Assembly (NCBI GenBank): GCA_031288745.1
Contig: JAITQT010000301.1
Location: 1 to 5,507 of the forward strand
Direction of reading: 5' to 3'
Length of the DNA stretch: 5,507 bases
From: Deltaproteobacteria bacterium
GTDB lineage: Bacteria; Desulfobacterota; Desulfarculia; Adiutricales; Adiutricaceae
Shown: positions 1 to 5,507 of the stretch, piece after piece
Position numbering within the stretch: the first letter of the stretch is position 1
How the letters are laid out: each line of letters begins with the position of its first letter
Made by a program: the position numbers and the translations under genes
Notes under the pieces: model-generated
The model's input: only the letters and a program-made list of their open reading frames with translations
Databases searched by the model: none
What the model was told of the DNA's origin: nothing

Positions 1-680
1 TATGGTTGGAGCAGAGAGCTAAGTAGAAACGTTAAAAGAACTAATGTTAAGAACTTAAAGGTATGCTAAAACTTAATTACAACTCGAAAGTCGCTACCAG
101 CCGCAACGTGGGGAAAAAAAGACTTGGTGAACGGTTACTCAATGGGCAACGTTAGTGAGGTGAAGTCCACATCAGGGGAAGGAATCGCAATCCATATAGC
201 CAGAGGTAGCTGCGTTATTAAGAGGCGAAGTGGAGAGCCACCCGAGGCGAAAGAGTCGTCCGATGGATGACGAACTTTTTTGGTTAGGGGGCCCGGCGAA
301 TCTTCACAATATATGGCGAATCCTGTAAGCGTACGGTGATAGGCTCGGTTATGACAGCTGATGAAGGTGTAGGCCATTGCGGCTGGGCTACAAGTAATGA
401 AGTCGGTGAACCAAGCGACGGAGAAATCTACCTTCAGGGGCATTAAGAGATTGTGGCTGGAATGCTCAGATAGCCTTGTAAGATAAGCGGGGAGATCAAT
501 CAAGGTGAAAGAGGACTTGATGAGAGTTAGAGTCTCCATAGTATTGAAAACCAAAAGGCCCACGGGTGGGAAGCAAAACCACCAATAGGGAAGGGGGGAG
601 AAAGATGGAGATGAGATGATCATGACTCAGACCAGACTTTGCGCTCTTTTATGAACGCCCAAGTCTTAGGTTGGGTTTTA
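1..680 (+). ncRNA. Possible large structured noncoding RNA (family unknown)
   Basis: No + strand reading frame of useful length exists here. A 162-codon open frame on the - strand (135-623) is best explained by base bias, since a purine-rich strand gives a pyrimidine-rich complement poor in stop codons. By hand count 75 of 120 bases in 421-540 and 40 of 50 in 571-620 are purines. Complementary segments that could form hairpins include 121-125 with 163-167, 230-233 with 238-241 (GTGG/CCAC), 255-261 with 265-271, 438-444 with 461-467, 491-495 with 533-537 enclosing 499-504 with 516-521, and 542-546 with 583-587 enclosing 559-562 with 567-570. Individual stems this short arise by chance, so the case rests on their number, nesting and the purine bias. 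Alternatives are a group II intron relic, a large RNA such as OLE, a long leader of the operon, or eroded intergenic DNA. I recognised no diagnostic core motif such as intron domain V. The ends are arbitrary. Confidence 0.35.
658..679 (+). terminator. Weak terminator-like hairpin before the operon
   Basis: CCCAA (658-662) can pair with TTGGG (671-675) across an 8-base loop, followed by only four T residues. It could end the upstream RNA candidate or be an attenuator-like element in the operon leader. The short T tract and 5-bp stem make it weak. Confidence 0.2.
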
Positions 681-735
681 GGTGTTTAATCAAGCTTAAA
701 AAGTTGTTATTTTCATTATTTTTGTAGGTGTAAAT

Positions 736-1920
736 ATGAGTTTTAGTTTTGACGTATCTAGGCGCGAATTTCTACGCCTTTCCGCATTACTGGCTGGGGC
801 CGCGGCGGTCCCCTCTTGGTCGAGGCCCGTTAGAGCTCAAGACGATGATCGCGTGCGAATAGGCTATTTGCCTATCACCGATAGCGCCCCTTTATTGATT
901 GCCCACGCCAATAATCATTTCGAACTTGAGGGGCTAAAAGCTGAGCCTCCGCGCATGTTCCGCTCTTGGTCGCAGGTGGTCGAGGCTTTCATGGCCGGGC
1001 AAGTGGACGTGGTCCACCTTCTTTCCCCCATTACCGTTTGGGCTCGCTTTGGTTCCAAATTTCCGGCCAGGGTCACCGCTTGGAACCACATGGCCGGCTC
1101 GGCCTTGACGGTGAGTCCTGAAATCGAATCCATAGAGGGCCTGGGCGGCCAAAAGGTAGCCATACCTTTTTGGTATTCCATTCACAACGTGGTCTTGCAA
1201 AAAATCTTGCGTAAGGCTAATCTTAACATCGTTACCACCCCCAAAGAGACTTTAGCCCCCAACGAGGTTTCCTTAGTGGTCATGGCCCCGGCCGACATGG
1301 GTCCGGCCTTAGCCCAAAAAACTGTGGCCGGTTTTATCGTAGCCGAGCCTTTTAACGCGGCGGCCGAACTAAATAAGATTGGTAAAATCGCCCGTTTTAC
1401 TTCCGACGTCTGGAACAACCACGCTTGCTGCGTTATTTTCCAGCACCAAAGAGACCTTGATGAAAGACCAAAATGGTCACAAAAGGTGGTTAACGCCATA
1501 GTTAAGGCTCAGTTGTGGATGCGCGCCAATCGCCAGCAAAGCGCAGTCATCTTATCTAAGGACGGCCCTGGCCATTACACTCCTTTCCCTCAGCCGGTCT
1601 TAGAAAGAGTGCTAGTAGAAAATACAGCCTTAGATGAGGAGTACTTTAAGACTGAGGCCAACATCCATAAGGACTGGAACCATACCCGCATAGATTTTCA
1701 GCCTTATCCCTTCCCCTCGTATACCGAGGCCCTGATCGATTCGTTAAAGGAAACTGTGGTTGAGGGCGACAACGCCTTTCTAAAAGATCTAGACAAGAGC
1801 TTCGCGGCTAAGGATTTGGTAGACGATCGCTTTGTTCGCCAAGCTATTGAAGAAAACGGAGGTTTGAAGGCCTTCGCAGTCACCGATGGCTGGAACAGGA
1901 AGGAACTGATTGAAGCTTAA
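736..1920 (+). CDS. Tat-exported NrtA/CmpA/SsuA-like ABC transporter substrate-binding protein
   Basis: This 394-residue protein should capture a small solute in the periplasm and deliver it to the permease encoded next. Residues 8-13 (SRREFL) form a twin-arginine motif, followed by a hydrophobic stretch (about 15-26) and a likely cleavage site after Ala34 (VRA, then QDDD). There is no lipobox cysteine, so the mature protein should be soluble. The mature part begins with RIGYLPITDSAPLLIA, the typical opening of nitrate/bicarbonate/sulfonate-type binding proteins. Other family-like segments are VDVVHLLSPITVWARF, KVAIPFWYSIHN, FIVAEPFNAAAE and VWNNHACCV. The length is a little short of cyanobacterial NrtA/CmpA. 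The ATG has a modest ribosome site, AGGTG at 726-730, five bases upstream. The ligand cannot be read from sequence: nitrate, bicarbonate, sulfonates or another small organic molecule are all possible. Lying first in an operon with a CO dehydrogenase, it probably serves that enzyme's pathway, which is inference. Confidence 0.88.
   Translation: MSFSFDVSRREFLRLSALLAGAAAVPSWSRPVRAQDDDRVRIGYLPITDSAPLLIAHANNHFELEGLKAEPPRMFRSWSQVVEAFMAGQVDVVHLLSPITVWARFGSKFPARVTAWNHMAGSALTVSPEIESIEGLGGQKVAIPFWYSIHNVVLQKILRKANLNIVTTPKETLAPNEVSLVVMAPADMGPALAQKTVAGFIVAEPFNAAAELNKIGKIARFTSDVWNNHACCVIFQHQRDLDERPKWSQKVVNAIVKAQLWMRANRQQSAVILSKDGPGHYTPFPQPVLERVLVENTALDEEYFKTEANIHKDWNHTRIDFQPYPFPSYTEALIDSLKETVVEGDNAFLKDLDKSFAAKDLVDDRFVRQAIEENGGLKAFAVTDGWNRKELIEA
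1897..1904 (+). promoter_or_regulatory. Ribosome binding site that decides the permease TTG start
   Basis: The purine run AGGAAGGA lies inside the last codons of the binding-protein gene, five bases before the TTG at 1910. The in-frame codon just before that TTG (1907-1909) is a TGA stop, so no earlier start is possible. The next in-frame ATG would remove the first membrane segment. Together these favour TTG. Confidence 0.65.
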
Positions 1921-2659
1921 TAAAGTCCTCATTCCTTTGCTTGGCCCACTAGGATTTCTAGTTTTCTGGTGGGCCGCCACCATTTTTTTTTCGTCTAGCA
2001 AACCCATGGCCGGCTATTTTGCCCCTGCTGAAGCCTTTAAGGCGGCCAAAGAGATGATTGCCAGCGGCGCTCTAAACGTCCATACCATAGATAGTTTAAG
2101 GCGAGTAGGGGTTGGCCTGGGCTTAGCTGTGCTCTTCGGGCTACCCATAGGTTTGATTTTGGGTGGCTCGAAATTATTTGAGCGAAGCGCCGGCCTATTT
2201 TTCCAATTATTACGCATGGTCTCCCCCCTGTCGTGGATGCCGCTAGCTGTTATTTTTTTAGGCATTGGAGATGCGCCTGCCTATTTTCTCTTGGCCTTTT
2301 CCGGCGTATGGCCTATAATCATAAACGTGGCCGCAGGGGTGGCCGCCCTTGATAAGCGCTGGATTACCTTAGCTAAAAGCATGTCGGCTACTAAGTTTGA
2401 AATCTTAGTTAAAATCGTCCTCCCAGGCGTAGTTGATCACCTCTTAACCGGGGTGCGCCTCTCGGTCGGTGTCGTCTGGATAGTGCTAGTGCCTGCTGAA
2501 ATGCTAGGCGTTCAGTCTGGCTTAGGTTATTTTATTTTAGACGCTAGAGATCGCATGGCCTATGGCGAGTTAGTCGTAACTATAGTATATATAGGTTTTC
2601 TAGGGGCCGCTTTAGACTATTGGGCTAGGTGGCTTAGGCGTAAGTGGAGGAGACAATGA
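1910..2659 (+). CDS. ABC transporter permease, SsuC/TauC/NrtB-like
   Basis: This 249-residue inner-membrane protein is the channel-forming partner of the binding protein before it. Hydrophobic segments at about 7-28, 66-86, 106-120, 122-146, 183-199 and 220-237 give roughly six membrane spans, the usual number for this family of about 250 residues. The cytoplasmic coupling loop that contacts the ATPase is visible at about 153-173: AKSMSATKFEILVKIVLPG resembles the EAA motif, but it has Ser159 where the conserved glycine usually lies and LAK in place of the EAA core. The C-terminus is basic (WLRRKWRRQ), consistent with a cytoplasmic end. Translation starts at TTG, overlapping the preceding gene by 11 bases, which suggests translational coupling. 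No ATP-binding subunit is encoded in the window, so the transporter must borrow an ATPase from elsewhere, have its gene outside the operon, or be impaired. Confidence 0.88.
   Translation: MKLNKVLIPLLGPLGFLVFWWAATIFFSSSKPMAGYFAPAEAFKAAKEMIASGALNVHTIDSLRRVGVGLGLAVLFGLPIGLILGGSKLFERSAGLFFQLLRMVSPLSWMPLAVIFLGIGDAPAYFLLAFSGVWPIIINVAAGVAALDKRWITLAKSMSATKFEILVKIVLPGVVDHLLTGVRLSVGVVWIVLVPAEMLGVQSGLGYFILDARDRMAYGELVVTIVYIGFLGAALDYWARWLRRKWRRQ
2646..2650 (+). promoter_or_regulatory. Ribosome binding site fixing the cooS ATG start
   Basis: GGAGG ends five bases before the ATG at 2656, inside the final permease codons. The reading frame is also open from a GTG at 2644, but that start would lie on top of this strong ribosome site, so the ATG is preferred. 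The ATG overlaps the permease TGA stop (2657-2659) as ATGA. Confidence 0.8.
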
Positions 2660-4627
2660 GCCGAGTTCATAATCATAAACACGATATAACTGATTGTAGC
2701 GATTATTTAGCGGCCACGGCCAAATACAAAAAGAGTTTCCCAAATAAAAAAGAGGTCGAAAGCCAAACCCCCGATCAAGCTGTCCGCGAAACGCTGCGTT
2801 TTTTTGAGCAACAAGGGATAGAGAGCGTCTTTGACCGCTTTGATAAGCAAAAACCACAGTGTAATTTCGGTCTAGCCGGGGCTTGTTGCCGCAATTGCGT
2901 AATGGGACCTTGTAAAATAACCGCAAAATCTCCAAAGGGTGTCTGCGGGGCTGATAAGGATCTAATTGCCGCTAGGGGCTTATTGCGCATGATAGCCGCT
3001 GGTGCGGCCGCTCACGGCTGCCGTGGTAGAGAAACCATGCTAGCCCTTAGGGCGGCCGCCTTAGGCGAGTTAAAGATTCCCATTGAAGGGGAGGAAAAGG
3101 TTAGAAAGAGCGCTAAGGCCTTGGGGATTAAAGAAGAAGGGCGAGAGTTAGAAAAGGTAGCCTTAGATCTGGCCAATTTATTATTAGAGGATTTATCAAG
3201 GACTGTGCCCGCCGAGCATAAGAGTCTTAAGGCCTTTGCCTCAAAAGAGCGGGTGGAGGTTTGGGAAAAGGAAGAACTCTTACCAATAAGCGCTGCCCAC
3301 GAGGTCTTCGAGGCCTTGCATCGTACGACCACCGGAACCGACGGAGACTGGCGTAACGTCATGAAACAGTTTCATCGCTGCGGCTTAGCCTTTGCCTTTA
3401 GCTGTGTGTTGGGGTCTTCTATCGCTATGGATAGCCTCTTAGGCCCGCCTCGTCGAGGCGTGGTTCGTTGTAACCTTGGTGCGTTAGAAAAAAATAATCT
3501 AAATATCGCCGTCCACGGGCACTCCCCGATACTGGTGAGCGAAATTTTAAAACAAGGCCGCTCGCCTAAATTTGTGGCCAGGGCCAAAAAATTAGGGGCC
3601 CAGGGCGTTTCTTTTTACGGTATCTGTTGTTCGGGGCTTTCGGCCTTATATCGTTACGGCCAAGTTATACCGCTATCTAATGCGGTCGGGGCCGAACTAG
3701 TTTTAGGCACCGGGGCCTTGGATCTTTGGGTATGCGATCTTCAAGACGTCTTACCTTCAATTATGGAGGTAGCCGATTGCTTTAAAACGACGGTGGTGGT
3801 AACTAACGATAGTGGACGGCTGCCGGGGGCCGAGTTTTTTGGTTACGACCACTACCATTCAAACCTTGAGCAAACCCAAAAGATTGCCACGGCCATAGTT
3901 AATAGAGCCCTTAAGAGTTTTTCTAATCGTCAAGACGTTAATAGAAACATCCCTAACTACGAGGCCGAGGCTGAAATCGGCTTTTCTCTGGAAAATATAG
4001 TCTCTTTCTTCGCTCCAAAGGGAGGCTTAAGCCATATAGTTCAAGCTATGAAAGAGGAGCAGATCTTGGGTATAGTTAACTTAGTTGGCTGCAGCAACCC
4101 TAGAGTGCTCTACGAAAAGGCGGTCTATGAAACCGCTTTAAAGCTTATAGAAAATAACGTCTTAGTCTTGACTAACGGCTGCGCCTCTTTTCCTCTCCTT
4201 AAACTAGGTTTGTGCTGTTTAAAAGGGGCTCAAAAGGCGGGAGCGAAGCTGCGTTCATTTTTAGACGGACATTTACCGCCAGTCTGGCACATGGGCGAGT
4301 GCTTAGATAACGCTAGGGCCTCGGCCTTTTTTAAGGGCCTAGCTGAGACGGCCAATTTAGCCATTAAGGATATGCCCTTTGCTTTCGCTAGCCCTGAATG
4401 GTCCAATGAAAAAGGGTTGGCCGCAGCCACTTCTTTTAGGCTATTGGGCCTAAATTCCTATCACTGCGTCGAGGCCCCTATCTTAGTTTCTGAAAATCTG
4501 CGGCGCTATTTAACCGAAGAAACCACGCTATCTTTGGGCTCGGCCATGATAGTTGAAGTCGAGCATTTGGTTCTGGCCGATAGGATTATTAGCGATCTAA
4601 AGCTGAGAAGAAAAAATCTAATTAGAT
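2656..4627 (+). other. Preferred cooS reading frame used for residue numbering
   Basis: All CooS residue numbers in this annotation count the ATG at 2656 as residue 1. The frame runs 657 codons to the TAG at 4627-4629. Confidence 0.75.
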
Positions 4628-4629
4628 AG
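2656..4629 (+). CDS. cooS: Anaerobic Ni-Fe carbon monoxide dehydrogenase catalytic subunit, atypical active site
   Basis: CooS enzymes interconvert CO and CO2 at a Ni-Fe-S C-cluster, with electrons leaving through B- and D-clusters of a homodimer, usually in the cytoplasm. This 657-residue protein is full length; Carboxydothermus CODH-II has 636. The N-terminal cluster region (69-97) has D-cluster cysteines C69 and C77 and B-cluster cysteines C78, C81, C86 and C97, in the hallmark CCRNCVMGPC. C-cluster equivalents are H289 (VHGHSP), C325 (GICCSG), C479 (VGCSNP), C509 (NGCASF) and C549 (HMGEC); catalytic-lysine equivalent K586 is in EWSNEK. The motif normally read as QCIMP is QDVLP, giving D364 at the Cys333 position. 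The histidine ladder after AAH is H120-R123-E126. Loops C86-C97 and C509-C549 are about 3 and 10 residues shorter than in CODH-II. A His-rich N-terminus (H5, H7, H9) is present. It may be a real CO dehydrogenase or a diverged relative with another reaction, such as the hybrid-cluster-like activity reported for some CooS proteins. No cooF, cooC or acs gene adjoins. Confidence 0.93.
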   Translation: MSRVHNHKHDITDCSDYLAATAKYKKSFPNKKEVESQTPDQAVRETLRFFEQQGIESVFDRFDKQKPQCNFGLAGACCRNCVMGPCKITAKSPKGVCGADKDLIAARGLLRMIAAGAAAHGCRGRETMLALRAAALGELKIPIEGEEKVRKSAKALGIKEEGRELEKVALDLANLLLEDLSRTVPAEHKSLKAFASKERVEVWEKEELLPISAAHEVFEALHRTTTGTDGDWRNVMKQFHRCGLAFAFSCVLGSSIAMDSLLGPPRRGVVRCNLGALEKNNLNIAVHGHSPILVSEILKQGRSPKFVARAKKLGAQGVSFYGICCSGLSALYRYGQVIPLSNAVGAELVLGTGALDLWVCDLQDVLPSIMEVADCFKTTVVVTNDSGRLPGAEFFGYDHYHSNLEQTQKIATAIVNRALKSFSNRQDVNRNIPNYEAEAEIGFSLENIVSFFAPKGGLSHIVQAMKEEQILGIVNLVGCSNPRVLYEKAVYETALKLIENNVLVLTNGCASFPLLKLGLCCLKGAQKAGAKLRSFLDGHLPPVWHMGECLDNARASAFFKGLAETANLAIKDMPFAFASPEWSNEKGLAAATSFRLLGLNSYHCVEAPILVSENLRRYLTEETTLSLGSAMIVEVEHLVLADRIISDLKLRRKNLIR

Positions 4630-4644
4630 CTCTCTAATTTTTTT
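4620..4644 (+). terminator. Terminator-like hairpin overlapping the cooS stop
   Basis: AATTAGA (4620-4626) pairs with TCTAATT (4633-4639) across a six-base loop that contains the TAG stop codon, and a run of seven T residues covers 4638-4644. The stem is AT-rich and therefore weak alone. Confidence 0.45.
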
Positions 4645-4671
4645 GGGCTTACCCCCAATAAAGCAAAAAAG

Positions 4672-4693
4672 CGCTTATTTAAGCGTTTTTTTT
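4672..4693 (+). terminator. Rho-independent terminator of the operon
   Basis: CGCTT (4672-4676) pairs with AAGCG (4681-4685) around the loop ATTT, followed by eight T residues (4686-4693). An A-rich stretch just before the stem (4665-4670) could pair with the T tract, so a reverse-strand terminator is also possible. Its position 43 bases past the cooS stop makes it the likely operon end. Confidence 0.7.
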
Positions 4694-5060
4694 ATTCAAC
4701 CAGGTTTTGAGAGCTTGATTATAGGCTAAATATTAAGCAGTCCAAGAAAAATTGCTGAAAAAAGGCAACTTTTAAAAGCCCCTGGCTACAAAGGGTCTGA
4801 TGTATTTCTTAAATCAAGAGCGACCGAACAAGGTCAGAAAGCCTACGACATCTCCCCCAGTTCGGTTGGGCGAGTTGCCGCTTGATAACACTCAAAGTAT
4901 GTTCTAGGACGCCGCGGAGGCTATAAGATGAGCTATCAAGCCTTGGTTGGGATAGGCCCAACATTTTGGAGAGCAAAATCAAGCCTAAGGATAAGCTACA
5001 AGTTGGGAAGGATGGAGCTAAGAGCACCTCAAACCATTACCCTATAAGGGTTCTATTGAA
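4694..5060 (+). ncRNA. Possible structured RNA or RNA-like intergenic region
   Basis: No convincing protein gene lies here; the only sizeable frame (4809-5027, - strand, 72 codons) has no recognisable domain or ribosome site. Predicted pairings by eye are GACC/GGTC (4822-4825 with 4832-4835), CCCA/TGGG (4856-4859 with 4867-4870) and ACCCT/AGGGT (5039-5043 with 5047-5051). The most compact set is a three-way junction: AGCTATC (4931-4937) with GATAAGCT (4990-4997, one bulged A), CTTG (4942-4945) with CAAG (4980-4983), and two arms, GTTGGG/CCCAAC (4946-4951 with 4957-4962) and ATTTTG/CAAAAT (4963-4968 with 4974-4979). I could not match it to SRP RNA, tmRNA, RNase P RNA or a known riboswitch core. 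Direction is assumed. Eroded intergenic DNA remains possible. Confidence 0.27.
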
Positions 5061-5507
5061 ATACACACTCTTTCTTAACCCATACGTTTTGGAAGCTAAG
5101 ACCCCCGAGTTTTAGACAGCACATTTTTTTGGAAAAAACTCTTCTAGATTCTTTTCTGTATCGCCCTGAAAGTGGTTCAGAATAAGTGTTTCCTGAGTTT
5201 TGCCATAATTATCTTGAACGGCTTTGATTCAATCTTATTCCATTTTGAGCTACCAGCGGAGAAAAAATGAGGAGTTCTTCCTCAAAGTTGTGGAACTCAA
5301 AAAAACTAGCCTACCCTCCCAGCCCCTAAGAGGGGGCTAGCTCTTTGAAAAGAGAAAGATTAAGGTCTCATTTTAGAAAAAATATACTACTAGCGGGAGT
5401 TTACAAGTTAGCTAAGGCATAAGGTCTTAACTACTTGATATTAATCGTCTTTCTGCTATTTAGTTTGTATACCTAAAAGTATTTTTCTCTGAGCTTGTAT
5501 CGCGATA
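5061..5507. other. Intergenic stretch without a recognisable gene
   Basis: Both strands are interrupted by stops, and nothing resembles a known protein, tRNA or rRNA. The clearest structure is a hairpin at 5306-5340. A loose promoter-like pair, TTGATA (5435-5440) and TATTTA (5457-5462) with a 16-base spacer, lies near the right edge; it could serve a gene beyond the window but is common in AT-rich DNA. Confidence 0.5.
5306..5340 (+). repeat. Long imperfect inverted repeat (hairpin)
   Basis: CTAGCC (5306-5311) pairs with GGCTAG (5335-5340), and directly inside, after a TA bulge, CCCTC (5314-5318) pairs with GAGGG (5330-5334), leaving an 11-base loop. A second small hairpin, CTCTT/AAGAG (5341-5345 with 5350-5354), follows. 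No T tract comes after either, so this is not a standard terminator. It could be part of a structured RNA or a protein-binding palindrome. Confidence 0.45.

Noticed and set aside
135..623. 162-codon open frame on the - strand upstream of the operon
   Set aside because: No recognisable domain and no ribosome site that I could make out. The open frame is explained by the purine bias of the + strand, and the composition (many Ser, Leu, Pro) is typical of a pyrimidine-rich spurious frame.
1..680. Intact group II or group I intron
   Set aside because: No recognisable domain V, no clear 5' intron consensus and no reverse transcriptase remnant could be read; kept only as an alternative for the RNA candidate.
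690..720. Sigma-70 promoter before the binding-protein gene (CATTAT at 714-719)
   Set aside because: No matching -35 box at proper spacing, and it would lie too close to the start codon to be convincing.
3005..3058. Two GCGGCCGC palindromes in cooS
   Set aside because: They encode Ala-rich segments in frame and reflect codon choice, not a regulatory repeat.
4809..5027. 72-codon open frame on the - strand downstream of cooS
   Set aside because: Short, no domain, and it lies over the hairpin-rich stretch; no supporting start signal.
5228..5340. Short + strand frame giving RRKNEEFFLKVVELKK, protein-like in appearance
   Set aside because: Only about 40 codons after a TGA stop, with no start codon or ribosome site and no family I can name. 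It could be a pseudogene scrap but cannot be supported.

Overview
The window holds one three-gene operon on the + strand (736-4629): a Tat-exported periplasmic solute-binding protein of the NrtA/CmpA/SsuA type, its inner-membrane ABC permease, and a CooS-type anaerobic Ni-Fe carbon monoxide dehydrogenase. The genes are packed tightly: the permease starts 11 bases inside the binding-protein gene, from a TTG codon, and cooS starts at an ATGA overlap with the permease stop. Two terminator-like hairpins follow cooS, the first overlapping its stop codon. No third gene of any kind is visible, so the ATPase that normally powers such a transporter is absent here. So are cooF, cooC and acetyl-CoA synthase genes.

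The organism is most likely an anaerobic diderm (Gram-negative-type) bacterium. The dehydrogenase is of the oxygen-sensitive Ni-Fe class, and the binding protein has a twin-arginine signal peptide without a lipobox cysteine, which suits a true periplasm. GC content looks moderate, and TTA/CTA leucine codons are frequent. A deltaproteobacterial or similar uncultured anaerobe would fit, but no taxonomic marker is present.

The CooS protein is complete and keeps every D- and B-cluster cysteine and most C-cluster ligands. By motif alignment from memory it carries aspartate (D364) where the C-cluster ligand Cys333 of Carboxydothermus CODH-II lies. The histidine ladder used for proton transfer in classical enzymes is reduced to one histidine. 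With the transporter linkage, this suggests an atypical CODH lineage whose chemistry or cluster may differ from CO oxidation.

The flanks (1-735 and 4694-5507) contain no convincing protein gene. The upstream flank is strongly purine-rich on the + strand, has nested hairpins and repeated GGCGAA motifs, and may encode a large structured RNA or an intron relic. The downstream flank contains a compact apparent three-way junction (4931-4997) and several more hairpins, a second, weaker candidate for a structured RNA. Neither could be assigned to a family by eye.
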